From JADLGL01 sp963732865 (GTDB lineage Bacteria > Pseudomonadota > Alphaproteobacteria > Rhizobiales > Kaistiaceae), in the NCBI GenBank assembly GCA_963732865.1, contig CAVTBC010000004.1:806001-870000 (forward strand): a DNA stretch of 64,000 nt, read 5' to 3'. The notes beneath the pieces are model-generated. The model saw only the letters and a list, made by a program, of their open reading frames with translations, ran no database searches and was not told the origin of the DNA. The position numbers were made by a program, and so were the translations under genes. Below are positions 25,331-33,770 of the stretch, piece after piece (position 1 is the first letter of the stretch; every line of letters starts with the position of its first letter).

Positions 25331-26101
25331 CTAGCGCGGATACGGTCCCCAGCGAAAGAAGCGCCAGGCGGCAACGGAAATCACGGCCGTCCAGATGAGG
25401 CTCATGCCGGCCGCGCGTCCCGCGGCCGCGGCGATTGTTGCGGCCGGCAAATCGTCCGTCCAGGCGAGGCGCACGAGTTCGAAGAGGCCGGCGCCGGGAA
25501 TGCCTAGATGCAGCGCATTGGCGGGGCCTGCCGAGAAGAGGAGCCACAGCGCACCGGCGAGGATGATGGCGAATGGAACGCCGATGGCGAATTTCATCGA
25601 GCGCGGCCCGCTGACGAAGGCAGCGGCGAAGAGACCCGTCGCGGCGAAGAAGAAGGGCGCGATGAGGATGGCGACCGCGAGGAGCGAGGGCTGACGCGGC
25701 CATGAACCGGCAGCGATCATCGTGCCGCCGGAGACGAGTGCCAATTGCAGGATCGCCACAAGCAGAAACGGGGCGACAAGGCCGCTGACGATGGCAGCGT
25801 CGGCAAGACGCAACCGGCGCAGCCTGAGGAGATGACCGTCCTCGCGGCGGGTGGCGAGAATGGCTGTGACGCGGGCGAAGACGGCAAAGCCCATGATGAG
25901 GACGATTTCGAACGCTACGGCCTGCGCGACGCGGCTGGTCTGGAACGGGGCGTTGGTCTGAAGCACGTCGGCATGCGGGAAGCTGGCGCCGATGAGGGTG
26001 GCGAGGAGAAGCGGCACGGCGAGCGTTAGCGCGATCGCCCACCAGCTGCGGGCAAGCGCCCGCAGTTCCCGTCGGGCAATTGCGGCGGCGCCGGCGATCA
26101 T
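25331..26101 (-). CDS. ABC-2-type permease-like membrane protein (no adjacent ATPase)
   Basis: 256 residues with about six hydrophobic helices. The N-terminal RRELRALARSWWAIALTLAVPLLLA is typical of ABC-2 permeases: a short cytosolic amphipathic start followed by the first helix. Further helices are visible at VAFEIVLIMGFAVFARV, LVAPFLLVAILQLALVSG and FAIILAGALWLLF. No nucleotide-binding partner is next to it, so it may use one encoded elsewhere or be a remnant. ATG at 26101 is favoured over the upstream in-frame ATG at 26170, which adds a cysteine/arginine-rich stretch. Confidence 0.6.
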   Translation of the reverse strand: MIAGAAAIARRELRALARSWWAIALTLAVPLLLATLIGASFPHADVLQTNAPFQTSRVAQAVAFEIVLIMGFAVFARVTAILATRREDGHLLRLRRLRLADAAIVSGLVAPFLLVAILQLALVSGGTMIAAGSWPRQPSLLAVAILIAPFFFAATGLFAAAFVSGPRSMKFAIGVPFAIILAGALWLLFSAGPANALHLGIPGAGLFELVRLAWTDDLPAATIAAAAGRAAGMSLIWTAVISVAAWRFFRWGPYPR

Positions 26102-26171
26102 CGCTGCGCAACTCCCCTCATAAGCTCTTGCCGCTTGGCGACGCCCCCGCGTGACGGCGCAAGAAAACAAA

Positions 26172-26206
26172 AGCCCCGGCAGATGGTCAACCTGCCGGGG
26201 CTATGT
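26172..26206 (-). terminator. Intrinsic terminator after the outer-membrane protein gene
   Basis: AGCCCCGGCAG-N9-CTGCCGGGGCT (26172-26202). On the minus strand it is followed by TTTTGTTTTC, and it lies 26 bp past the stop at 26228, a strong Rho-independent terminator. Confidence 0.85.
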
Positions 26207-26227
26207 TCGAACAGCCTTTGTCGCGGA

Positions 26228-27283
26228 TCAGAAGCGCAGATGGACGCCGACTTCCAGGCCATGAGCCAGGAAGTGGCTGGTTGCGCTCGTCCCGATCGGA
26301 ACGTTCGGGCCGGGGATGTTGAGGTTCGGCGTCAGCGAAACCTGATCCGGCGCCATGGCGACATTGCCGAGCCACAGGGCGCGGTAGCCCATCGAGAAGC
26401 TCAGATTGGCCGTCGCCTGGAAGCCGACCTTCACCGACGCACCCAACATCGGCACGATCGAGGTCGTTGTGTCGGCGCCGGTCAGGGTCAGCAGCGGGGC
26501 GGGGCGGGTCACGGTCAGCGCATTGGAAACCCGGTTGAACAGGATGCCGCCGTGGATATCGGCACCGAAGAAGATGCTGCCGGGCGTCATCGGGCCGAAC
26601 ATGGCGCGCGCGCCGATTTGCGGACCGATCATCGAATTGATGACGAGCCAGTTATAGTCGCCCTGGCCGTCAGGAAAGGTCGGCGACCCCGGATCGCGCA
26701 TGAACGCGCTGATCGTGAGTTCGTCGGTGAGGTGGATATAGGCCGCACCGCCATAGATCGCGAAGTTCGAGCCCTGGAAGACGATGTTGGCGTCGGCGCC
26801 CCAGATTTCCGTCCGGTTTTCGCCGGTGAGAGTGAAGACGTCGGCCACGTCGGTGACCGGGTTCGTCTCGATGACGATGTCCTCAGTGCCGTCGATGAAT
26901 GGGGTCGTCGTGGCGACCCAGGACCGCAGGGTGAAGCCGCCGACCTCAACGCCGATGCGGCAATGCAGGAAGCCGGCCCTGGCCTCGACACCGTCACGCC
27001 AGCCGAAATTGAAATCGGCCGCGTCGATGGCGTTGCCGCTGCCAGGCAGGCCGGCGAAGGAGACCAGCGGCGTTGGTGCCGGGTCGCGGCGGGTCATGTA
27101 GAGATAGTAGGCCGAGGCGTAGACGGTATTGCCGCACGCCACAGGTGGCGGCGGCGCCGGTGTCGTCGGCACGATGACGGGAGGAAGATCAGCCGCGTAG
27201 GAGCCGCTGACCGCCAATGCCACCGAAGCAAACACAAAAGCGGTGGCCGCAATGCGACCCCGCGCCAAGGAAACAACCCGCAT
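26228..27283 (-). CDS. Outer-membrane beta-barrel protein
   Basis: 351 residues with a signal peptide (ARGRIAATAFVFASVALAV, cleavage near SYAAD) and a proline-rich spacer (PPVIVPTTPAPPPPVA). The rest alternates polar and aromatic/hydrophobic residues in strand-length blocks (EARAGFLHCRIGVEVGGF, FAIYGGAAYIHLTDELTISA, VKVGFQATANLSFSMGYRAL). It ends LEVGVHLRF, with the C-terminal Phe that marks outer-membrane barrels for the BAM complex. No porin subtype is recognised. Single gene with its own terminator. Confidence 0.8.
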   Translation of the reverse strand: MRVVSLARGRIAATAFVFASVALAVSGSYAADLPPVIVPTTPAPPPPVACGNTVYASAYYLYMTRRDPAPTPLVSFAGLPGSGNAIDAADFNFGWRDGVEARAGFLHCRIGVEVGGFTLRSWVATTTPFIDGTEDIVIETNPVTDVADVFTLTGENRTEIWGADANIVFQGSNFAIYGGAAYIHLTDELTISAFMRDPGSPTFPDGQGDYNWLVINSMIGPQIGARAMFGPMTPGSIFFGADIHGGILFNRVSNALTVTRPAPLLTLTGADTTTSIVPMLGASVKVGFQATANLSFSMGYRALWLGNVAMAPDQVSLTPNLNIPGPNVPIGTSATSHFLAHGLEVGVHLRF

Positions 27284-27503
27284 CGAACTTGCCCTCCCGC
27301 CAGAACGGCGCCCAATCACGATCACTGCAAACATACACTGTGTCGTGATTTGCCGGAACATCGTTTTTGCAACAGCTGAAGAGAAAACGGAAAGAGTAGG
27401 CGCCGCCGCGGATTAACCGTCGACTTGGCGGCAAAGGACGAGGGGCGTTGCTCCCTAGAGCTGCCGGCGATGTGCACCGCGGTTCGTCTTGGCGAGGCGA
27501 GAC

Positions 27504-27878
27504 TCAATCGCCCTGCCAATAGGCTTGGAACTGCGCTCCGTCCCAGTAGAGCTTGACGCTCGACGCGCCTTCCTTGCCGATCGTCAGCGTATCGCCGGCC
27601 GGGGTCGGCGGCGGACCTTCGCCGGCGCCCTGACCGATGGTGCCGCGCGGCTCGACCAGCCACCAATCGATGTGGTCGAAATAGGCCGGCGTCAGCTGGC
27701 CGAGCTCGCCCTCGAGGCCGATTACGTCGAGCCATGTGCCGGCGCGGCAGATGGCGATGGCGCGCTTGCCGTCGGCGGTGCGCTCGACCGGCACAGCAAG
27801 ATCCAACGCGCCGTCATGGTCGAAGTCGGCCTCGAAGAGCGGCGGCTGCAGGAAGGGTTCGGGCCGCAGCGAATTCAT
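27504..27878 (-). CDS. C-terminal part of a secreted FG-GAP-like protein (probably frameshifted from 27814-28527)
   Basis: This open frame of 124 residues from ATG at 27878 has no signal peptide but contains an exported-type domain: FEADFDHDGALDLAVPV is an FG-GAP/integrin-like calcium motif, followed by AICRAGTWLDVIGLEG, YFDHIDWWLVEPRG and VKLYWDGAQFQAYW. From recollection of similar proteins, this segment normally continues the N-terminal part encoded by the overlapping frame at 27814-28527. A one-base shift near 27850-27880 would join ...RIRACGLDEF to LRPEPFLQPP. It is best read as the second half of one broken gene. Confidence 0.55.
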   Translation of the reverse strand: MNSLRPEPFLQPPLFEADFDHDGALDLAVPVERTADGKRAIAICRAGTWLDVIGLEGELGQLTPAYFDHIDWWLVEPRGTIGQGAGEGPPPTPAGDTLTIGKEGASSVKLYWDGAQFQAYWQGD

Positions 27879-28527
27879 CAAGGCCGCAGGCGCGGATGCG
27901 CTCGATGTCCTCCGGCACGAAGCCGACCGGCTCGGGCGGCGGCGGGTCGTAGGCAGCCGGCCAGGTGAGGCAGGCCTCGAAGCGGAGATAGACCATGCGC
28001 GCCTGCTGGCCGGGCTCCAGATCGGCGAGGCCGTAATCGGCGACAATCAGCCAGCCGCGGCCGTCATCCGGGTTCGGCTCGGAGGCGAGGTCGGTGTCCG
28101 GCGGGCGGAAGCCTCCGGTGCCGATCAAGGCGGGCGAGAAGGCGAAGAGGCGGAGCGCCTGCGGCGCGTTGACGTCGCCCATATTCGGGCCGGTGTTGTC
28201 GGCGTTGCGGAAGTGCCATCCATAGATTTCGCGCGCATTGGGCGCGTGGAACGGTGGTGTGATCGCGGCCATGTCGATGCCCGGCGCGTCGCCCGGCAGG
28301 TTCGAATAGACGCGGATGTCCCAGCCATATTGCGCCGGCTCGAGCATGAACAGCCAGCCGGTCGGCAGGATTTCGCTATAGGCGTGCTGCCCGGAGATCT
28401 CGCCGGAGAAGCGGAACGCCGTGCGCTCCGCCGTGCTGTCGCAGGCAGGCATCGGCGCCTGCGCCATCGCCGCACCAGTGGCGGCGGCGAGAAAAGCGAG
28501 CGTGAGGGCAAGCTTACCGATGTTCAT
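27814..28527 (-). CDS. N-terminal part of a secreted protein of unknown function (probably frameshifted)
   Basis: 237 residues with a signal peptide (GKLALTLAFLAAATGAAMA). Domain-like sequence follows: CDSTAERTAFRFSGEISG, GWLFMLEPAQYGWDIRVYS, YGWHFRNADNTGPNMGDVN, RLFAFSPALIGTGGF, ACLTWP. After RIRACGLDEF the frame degenerates into alanine/arginine-rich residues and stops at 27814, while the neighbouring frame resumes plausible protein. Together the two frames would encode roughly 340 residues. Divergent from the gene at 28640. Function unknown. Confidence 0.6.
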   Translation of the reverse strand: MNIGKLALTLAFLAAATGAAMAQAPMPACDSTAERTAFRFSGEISGQHAYSEILPTGWLFMLEPAQYGWDIRVYSNLPGDAPGIDMAAITPPFHAPNAREIYGWHFRNADNTGPNMGDVNAPQALRLFAFSPALIGTGGFRPPDTDLASEPNPDDGRGWLIVADYGLADLEPGQQARMVYLRFEACLTWPAAYDPPPPEPVGFVPEDIERIRACGLDEFAAARTLPAAAALRGRLRP

Positions 28528-28639
28528 CGCGTGGTCATCTCCGAGAACGGAATTGCAAAGCAGCAAAATCAAGGTTGATATGCAAGCGTGGCAATCTTCA
28601 GAAAGATCAGCACAAATCTTCCGGGGGAGGTTCAGCGCC

Positions 28640-29443
28640 ATGCCTACAGACCGCGCCGCCGTCCAGCGCGCTGCACTTGCGCCTCATCGGTGGCGAGTTC
28701 TTGCCGCCTCCCTCTTTCTCGCCCTTGCTCCAGGATCGGCGTTCGCCGCCAATCGTGTGCTTACTATCGAGATCGTCGGGCCAGAGGCGGCGGCCTATGA
28801 GGGCATCAAGTTCGAGATCCGCCTCGCCGACGTGACGGACCCGGCGGTAGAGCCGGTCGTCCTCGGCGGCACAAGCACGTTCTCGGGCGACTACGAACTG
28901 CCTCAGGAGATGCGGATCGGTTTCAACGACGCCGATCTCATGGCCGGCAGGACCTACGGCATCGAGGTGCGCGTCTGGCAGGGGTCAACGCTTCTCTACG
29001 CCACCCTCGAACCGCAGGCGGTCGACCCCCTAACGACCGGTACGATCGACGTGCGGGTCGATCCGCCGCCGCCTCTTGCGCTCGCCGGCACGCGCTGGGT
29101 GGGGGAGGGTTTCGGCGGGACCATACTCATGCCCAATGGAAATCCGTTTCGGGCAAGGCTGGAGTTTTTTAGCACCGACAGTACTCTCTCCGCCCAATTC
29201 GACATGACGGGACCGTGTGGCGACTGGATCGGTCAAGGCGAGTTCGCGGGAATCCGGCTGGCCTTCACAGACGTCAGATATCTTTCGCGCCAATGCGGTG
29301 GCGACCTCGCACTCTTCACCGAGCGTCTCGGCGCGGCCATCGATGCGACACGCACCTTTGCCATTGCGACAGGCGCTCTCGAACTCCGCGACGCGGAGGG
29401 TAACCTGCTGGCGCGGTTCACGCCCTTCGTGCTGGGGGAATAG
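28640..29443 (+). CDS. YbaY/META-domain envelope protein
   Basis: 267 residues with a signal peptide (WRVLAASLFLALAPGSAFA). Two domains are visible. Residues about 38-145 resemble the YbaY/YscW lipoprotein fold (VLTIEIVGPEAAAYEGIKFE, IGFNDADLMAGRTYGIEVRV). Residues about 150-265 resemble a META/HslJ domain (LAGTRWVGEGFGG, MTGPCGDWIGQGEFAG, FAIATGALELRDAEGNLLARF). This pairing is known in envelope stress-related proteins, but the role is not established. ATG at 28640 follows GGGGGAGG. A compound hairpin (29468-29492) follows the stop. Confidence 0.72.
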   Translation: MPTDRAAVQRAALAPHRWRVLAASLFLALAPGSAFAANRVLTIEIVGPEAAAYEGIKFEIRLADVTDPAVEPVVLGGTSTFSGDYELPQEMRIGFNDADLMAGRTYGIEVRVWQGSTLLYATLEPQAVDPLTTGTIDVRVDPPPPLALAGTRWVGEGFGGTILMPNGNPFRARLEFFSTDSTLSAQFDMTGPCGDWIGQGEFAGIRLAFTDVRYLSRQCGGDLALFTERLGAAIDATRTFAIATGALELRDAEGNLLARFTPFVLGE

Positions 29444-29467
29444 GGGCCGGTCGTGGTGCAGGATTAG

Positions 29468-29492
29468 AGAGCCGCCGTACCACGGGGGCTCT
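29468..29492 (+). repeat. Compound hairpin after the META-domain gene
   Basis: AGAGCC pairs with GGCTCT and, after a 1x1 internal mismatch, CCGT-ACC-ACGG forms the apical stem. It lies between the end of the gene at 29443 and the terminator at 29501. It may be a transcript 3'-end structure. Confidence 0.45.
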
Positions 29493-29500
29493 AGTGACCC

Positions 29501-29526
29501 AAGCCGCCCCTCCGGGCGGCTTTTTC
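29501..29526 (+). terminator. Intrinsic terminator 34 bp before the scaffold gene
   Basis: AAGCCGCCC-CTCC-GGGCGGCTT followed by TTTCTTTTT. Stem of 9 bp with a T-run, a classic Rho-independent terminator. It is too close to ATG 29560 for a normal promoter to sit between them. Confidence 0.85.
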
Positions 29527-29559
29527 TTTTTCACCAACCGCAACAACGGAGTGACGGCC

Positions 29560-30417
29560 ATGATGAATGGTGCCGATGCCGTTCGGCGGGCGCGGAATGG
29601 TTCCGCGTTCGGCATGAACGGACGAACGATGCCTGAGGCGGCGGAACCGCCCGGGCCCGAGGCCGGAGAAACCGGCCCGGCCGACGAACTTTACGAGCTT
29701 GAGCATGAAGGCCAGCGCTACCAGATCCCGGCGGCGCTGAAGGATTCGTTCCTGCGCCACGCGGACTACACGCGAAAGACGCAGGACATCGCCCGCCAGC
29801 GGCGGACGCTCGAGCAGGCCCGCGCGGCCCTGTCGGCGCAACTGGTTGCGCAGCAGGAGCATCTTCGCGACATCGCAGCTCTGGTCGGCATCGACGATCA
29901 GCTGCAGGCGCTGTCGAAAACCAACTGGCAGCAGCTGCGCCAGAAGAACCCGCAGGCGGCGCAACAGCTCCTGCAGCGAGCGCTGCAGCTGACCCAGGTG
30001 CGCAATGCGGTGGCAACGAAGGTGACCGAGAAGCTGAAGGCGCGGGCGCTGCTCGCGCGTCAGATGGAGGCGAAAGGTGCCGCCGACGCTCATCGCGTGC
30101 TGCGTCGGGACATCAAGGGCTGGGACGCCAACATGGCGCGCCGGCTTCGCGACTATGGCGTTTCGCTCGGCTTCGATCCGGACGAACTCGCCGCCGTCTC
30201 GGATCCGCGCATCATCAAGGCGCTCCATCGCGCCTGGAACGGCGAGCAGCAGGCGAACCGCGCAAGCGCTCCGCCGCCCTCGAACGACATGCGCCCGCTG
30301 AGCCAGGTCGGCCGCCGGTCATCGCCGGCCGAGATCGAACTCTCGGACAGGATGCCGATCGAGGACTGGATGAAAGCGCGCAACCGACAAGTCAGACAGA
30401 AACGCAAAGGCTACTGA
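29560..30417 (+). CDS. Phage scaffolding protein
   Basis: 285 residues, very hydrophilic and largely helical, directly upstream of the coat gene, the canonical position for a scaffold that directs procapsid assembly and then leaves. YQIPAALKDSFLRHADYTRK and TQDIARQRRTLEQARAALSA resemble scaffolds of P22-like prophages. Long glutamine/alanine-rich coiled-coil stretches fill the middle (LRQKNPQAAQQLLQRALQL), and the C-terminus is basic (WMKARNRQVRQKRKGY), as expected for the coat-binding helix-loop-helix. ATG at 29560 has GGAG eight bases upstream. Three bp separate it from the coat gene. Confidence 0.82.
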   Translation: MMNGADAVRRARNGSAFGMNGRTMPEAAEPPGPEAGETGPADELYELEHEGQRYQIPAALKDSFLRHADYTRKTQDIARQRRTLEQARAALSAQLVAQQEHLRDIAALVGIDDQLQALSKTNWQQLRQKNPQAAQQLLQRALQLTQVRNAVATKVTEKLKARALLARQMEAKGAADAHRVLRRDIKGWDANMARRLRDYGVSLGFDPDELAAVSDPRIIKALHRAWNGEQQANRASAPPPSNDMRPLSQVGRRSSPAEIELSDRMPIEDWMKARNRQVRQKRKGY

Positions 30418-30420
30418 ACA

Positions 30421-31617
30421 ATGGCAAACGCACTTCTTACCGCAGAAGCAGTGACCCGCGAGGCGCTGCGTATTCTCCACCAGAAGCTCAACTTCATCGG
30501 CTCGATCAATCGGCAGTATGATTCCAGCTTCGCCCAGGCCGGCGCCAAGACCGGCGATACGCTGAAGATCCGGCTGCCGAACCAAGATGCGGTTCGCACC
30601 GGCAAGACGCTCGATACCCAGGACACGACCGAACAGAGCGTGACGCTCCAGGTCGCGACCCAGAAGGGCGTCGACGTCAATTTCTCCTCACTCGATCTGA
30701 CGCTGGCGATGGACGATTTCGCCAAGCGCGTGCTCGATCCGGCGATGAGCGTGCTCGCCGCCAATATCGAGGCGGACGCGATCTCGATGTACAAAGACGT
30801 CAATAATCAGGTCGCCAATATCGGCAGTGCGATCGACCTGATCGACGTCCTCAATGCCCGCAAGAAGCTGCAGGACAATCTGGCGCCGACGGCGAACCGG
30901 AGCTGCAATCTCAACACGCAGGACAATGTCGATCTCGTCGACGATCTGAAGGGCCTGTTCCACGACAGCCAGGAAGTCAGCCGGCAATATCTGGAGGGCT
31001 ATATCGGCCGCACCGCGGGCTTCGACTTCATGGAGAACACGCTGTGGCCGAGCCACGCCACCGGCACGGATGACGGCACCGGCGATTATCTCACCGACAT
31101 TGCCGGCGCTGAAGCCGACGGCTCGGCCGGCACGCTCCACATCGACACCGGCACCGGTACGCTGAAGAAGGGCGACATCATCACCATCGAGGATGTCTAC
31201 CGCGTCCATCCGGAGACGAAGCAGTCAACCGGCATCCTGCAGCAGTTCGTGGTGACGGCCGACTATGCCGGCGGCGAGGGCGATCTGGCGATCTCGCCGT
31301 CGATCGTCGCGTCGGGCGTGGCGCAGAACGTCAACGCGGCGGCGGTGGACGGCAAGGTCATCACCAAGACGGGCGGCGCTTCGGCCTCGCACGGCACCTC
31401 GATGGCCTACCACGAAGACGCCTTCACCTTCGCCACCGCCGATCTCGTCATGCCGAAGGGCGTCGACTTCGCCGCCCGCCTCGTCTTCGACGGGATCTCG
31501 ATGCGCATCATCCGCGACTACGACATCAACAATGACAACCTGCCGTGCCGCATCGACGTCCTCTACGGTTACAAGACGATGCGGCCGGAATTCGCGTGCC
31601 GGCTGGCGTTCAACTAG
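30421..31617 (+). CDS. Major capsid protein (P22 coat-like)
   Basis: 398 residues, HK97-fold coat of the P22 gp5 family. N-terminal LTAEAVTREALRILHQKLNF is a strong family signature, followed by AKTGDTLKIRLPNQ, GVDVNFSSLDLTLAMDDFAK and the GYIGRTAGFDFMEN segment. The insertion-like region contains ITIEDVYRVHPETKQSTG, with the VNPETK-type motif seen in many P22-like coats, and FHEDAFTFATADLVMP-type sequence near the end (here YHEDAFTFATADLVMPKG). The frame is intact and full length, and with the scaffold it forms a two-gene unit. Confidence 0.93.
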   Translation: MANALLTAEAVTREALRILHQKLNFIGSINRQYDSSFAQAGAKTGDTLKIRLPNQDAVRTGKTLDTQDTTEQSVTLQVATQKGVDVNFSSLDLTLAMDDFAKRVLDPAMSVLAANIEADAISMYKDVNNQVANIGSAIDLIDVLNARKKLQDNLAPTANRSCNLNTQDNVDLVDDLKGLFHDSQEVSRQYLEGYIGRTAGFDFMENTLWPSHATGTDDGTGDYLTDIAGAEADGSAGTLHIDTGTGTLKKGDIITIEDVYRVHPETKQSTGILQQFVVTADYAGGEGDLAISPSIVASGVAQNVNAAAVDGKVITKTGGASASHGTSMAYHEDAFTFATADLVMPKGVDFAARLVFDGISMRIIRDYDINNDNLPCRIDVLYGYKTMRPEFACRLAFN

Positions 31618-31646
31618 CGACGCAAACTTCGACGGCGGGTGACGGG

Positions 31647-31667
31647 GGCGCTTCGGGCGCCTTTTTT
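31647..31667 (+). terminator. Intrinsic terminator after the coat gene
   Basis: GGCGC-TTCGG-GCGCC followed by TTTTTT, 30 bp past the coat stop and 53 bp before the next phage-type start. The short stem and strong T-run suggest partial read-through is possible, which would set the ratio of coat to downstream product. Confidence 0.82.
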
Positions 31668-31719
31668 GTTGCCCGCCGTTCGGCATCCTCCCCTCACCAA
31701 ACGCAAGGAACCAACGAAC

Positions 31720-32007
31720 ATGTCAGTCGAATATCTCGGCACCGGCGAAGATGACGGCACAGTGCTTGGCCGCGATTCCACCGCCGACAAGGTAGGCTTC
31801 TACGGCAAGACGCCTGTGGTGCAGCCCGCCGGCGCCGGTCAGGCGGCCGTCGCCACCACCGCCATCACGACGGTCGAAACCTTCACGACAACGGCCTGGG
31901 CAGCCTCGATCAACTCGCTGATCGACCGCGTCGATTCGCTGACGACGCTGGCCAACCAGATCCGCGCCGACAACGTAACGCTCGGGCTGATCAAGGGCTC
32001 CGCCTAG
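31720..32007 (+). CDS. Small virion-type protein (head decoration or fibre-associated, uncertain)
   Basis: 95 residues. TVLGRDSTADKVGFYGKTPVVQP contains the KVGFYG-TPVVQPA motif that recurs in phage structural proteins, followed by an alanine/threonine-rich middle (AVATTAITTVETFTTTAW) and a helical C-terminus (INSLIDRVDSLTTLANQI) that could trimerise. AAGGAACC lies 12 bases before ATG. Position after the coat suggests a capsid accessory or fibre protein. Its stop lies 11 bp from that of the convergent DUF1801 gene. Confidence 0.6.
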   Translation: MSVEYLGTGEDDGTVLGRDSTADKVGFYGKTPVVQPAGAGQAAVATTAITTVETFTTTAWAASINSLIDRVDSLTTLANQIRADNVTLGLIKGSA

Positions 32008-32018
32008 CGCGATCGCCA

Positions 32019-32390
32019 CTAAGCATCGTCGTGGGCGATCGCCTGCGCGATGTAATCGCGAAGAGCCTCGTCGTTCCAATCGGCGAGGCTCTTCATCCGC
32101 ACATTCTTGGAGCGCTTGCCGACGCCTTCGAGAAGGCCGTACCGGTCCTCGAAGCTGGCGCCCTCCGACAGCGCAAAGGTGATGCCCTTCTTGGTTGGGC
32201 TGAGGACAGCGATCATTTTCTTCCTCCGCCACATCGGGACGCCATAGGCGATCACCTCCCGGGCGTCCGGCGCGCATTCGGCCATCAGGGCGCGCAGGCG
32301 CTCGGCGATGTCCCGATAGTCCGGCAAGACCTTGGTGGCGATGAAGGCGTCGACTTCCGGGCTGCCTTTCGGTGCGGTAGGCTTCGGCAT
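32019..32390 (-). CDS. DUF1801 domain-containing protein
   Basis: 123 residues. The YdhG/DUF1801 pattern is visible: VDAFIATKVLPDYRDIAERL, AREVIAYGVPMWRRKKMIAV, GITFALSEGASFEDRYGLLE and SLADWNDEALRDYIAQAI. Small soluble cytoplasmic protein of the iron-chaperone-like SH3-like fold; biochemical role not established in this family. It converges on the phage-type gene ending at 32007 and is divergent from pyrE. Confidence 0.85.
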   Translation of the reverse strand: MPKPTAPKGSPEVDAFIATKVLPDYRDIAERLRALMAECAPDAREVIAYGVPMWRRKKMIAVLSPTKKGITFALSEGASFEDRYGLLEGVGKRSKNVRMKSLADWNDEALRDYIAQAIAHDDA

Positions 32391-32486
32391 GATTTTCGTT
32401 TCCTGGGCTGAATCGCGCTACGGTCTTGACCGGCGAGGCCGCTGCAGCCAAACCCCCAGCCGGCCTTCCGCCGCATATTGGTCTTG

Positions 32487-33077
32487 ATGATTTCCGTTTC
32501 GCAAATCCCGGCCGATGCCGCCTTGAGCGCCGACGAGCGCGCGCGCCTCGTCGCGATCATCCGGGAGCGGTCCTTCGCGACCGGCAATTTCACGCTCGCC
32601 TCGGGGCGGCAGAGCAACCTCTATTTCAACCTCAAGCCGACGCTCATGCTGCCGGAAGGCGCCTATCTCGCCAACCGGGCGCTGCTGGCGCTGGCGGCGG
32701 AAACCTCGCCGGAATTCATCGGCGGGCTTGAGCTCGGCGCCGTGCCGATCCTCGGCGCCATGGCGGTGCTCAGCCATCTTGCCGGCCATCCCATTGCGAC
32801 CTTCTTTGTGCGCAAGGCGCCGAAGGATCACGGCACCAAGCTCGGCGTCGAAGGACTGGCGCCAGGCGAGACGCTGGCTGGCCGGCGTGTGCTTGTCGTT
32901 GACGACGTGACAACCACCGGCGGCTCGACGGTCAAGGCAATCGAAGCGGCGCGCGGCGAAGGGGCGATTGTCGAACATGCGATCAGTGTGCTCGACCGCC
33001 AGGAAGGCGGCGCCGAAAATCTCGCCGCCCTCGGTGTGCGGCTCAGCTCGGTTTTGAAAGCGAGCGATTTCGTCTGA
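32487..33077 (+). CDS. pyrE: Orotate phosphoribosyltransferase
   Basis: Transfers phosphoribose from PRPP to orotate in de novo pyrimidine synthesis. 196 residues, close to the long alphaproteobacterial form. The PRPP-binding motif VLVVDDVTTTGGST is complete, and FTLASGRQSNLYFNLKP plus the lysine-containing loop FFVRKAPKDHGTK are the usual orotate/PRPP loop elements. ATG at 32487 (alternatives TTG at 32478). Followed after 18 bp by a GNAT gene on the same strand. Its location in the middle of phage blocks is striking because it is a core metabolic gene. Confidence 0.93.
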   Translation: MISVSQIPADAALSADERARLVAIIRERSFATGNFTLASGRQSNLYFNLKPTLMLPEGAYLANRALLALAAETSPEFIGGLELGAVPILGAMAVLSHLAGHPIATFFVRKAPKDHGTKLGVEGLAPGETLAGRRVLVVDDVTTTGGSTVKAIEAARGEGAIVEHAISVLDRQEGGAENLAALGVRLSSVLKASDFV

Positions 33078-33095
33078 GTTCCGGCGAAACTTTCC

Positions 33096-33632
33096 ATGAT
33101 CATCCGCGAAGCCACCGACCGTGATCTCGACGACGTGCTCGACGTCGAACGCCGCGCCTTCGGGTCGGACCGTGAGGCCGAACTCGTTCGCGCGCTGATG
33201 CTCGATCCGGACGCTGAGCCAAGGCTTTCCCTGTTGGCGCTGGCCGAGGGCCGGGCCGTCGGCCATATCCTCTTCACCGCTGTGTCGCTGACCGGTACCG
33301 ACCGGCCGGTCGCGGCATCAATTCTGGCGCCGATGGCGATCGTGCCGCGCGAGCAAAGCCAGGGCTATGGCGCCGGTCTCGTCCAGGAGGGCCTGCGCCT
33401 GCTGGCAAAGGCCGGGACCCAACTCGTCTTCGTGTTTGGCCATCCGGGCTACTATCCCCGCTTCGGCTTCGTGCCGGCGGCGAAGCTCGGTTTTACGCCG
33501 CCGTTTCAATTGTCCGACGGGCAGACCAAGGCGTGGATGGTGCAGGCCCTTCATAATGGCGCGACCGGAGCGGTGACCGGACAGGTCAGATGCGCCGCTG
33601 CCTTGCTGAAGCCTGAGCTTTGGCGGGAATAG
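33096..33632 (+). CDS. GNAT family N-acetyltransferase (YhbS-like)
   Basis: 178 residues. N-terminal strand-helix IIREATDRDLDDVLDVERRAF, then LSLLALAEGRAVGHILFTAV and the acetyl-CoA-binding pyrophosphate loop in LAPMAIVPREQSQGYGAGLV (Q/RxxGxG pattern QSQGYG). The segment VFGHPGYYPRFGFVPA is typical of the YhbS subgroup. Cytoplasmic transferase with unknown acceptor. Co-directional with pyrE and possibly co-transcribed. Confidence 0.88.
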   Translation: MIIREATDRDLDDVLDVERRAFGSDREAELVRALMLDPDAEPRLSLLALAEGRAVGHILFTAVSLTGTDRPVAASILAPMAIVPREQSQGYGAGLVQEGLRLLAKAGTQLVFVFGHPGYYPRFGFVPAAKLGFTPPFQLSDGQTKAWMVQALHNGATGAVTGQVRCAAALLKPELWRE

Positions 33633-33770
33633 GCCCCCGGTCGGTTCTGAGCAATCTTAAACAGTATTAAGCAAATTGAGATCACTCTGGCGCCCGCGCT
33701 GCTAGGGAGAGACAAGGTCGCGGGCCCGACGGGCGTCCTAACGGGATGTTCGTCGTCGCGACCGTTCGAC

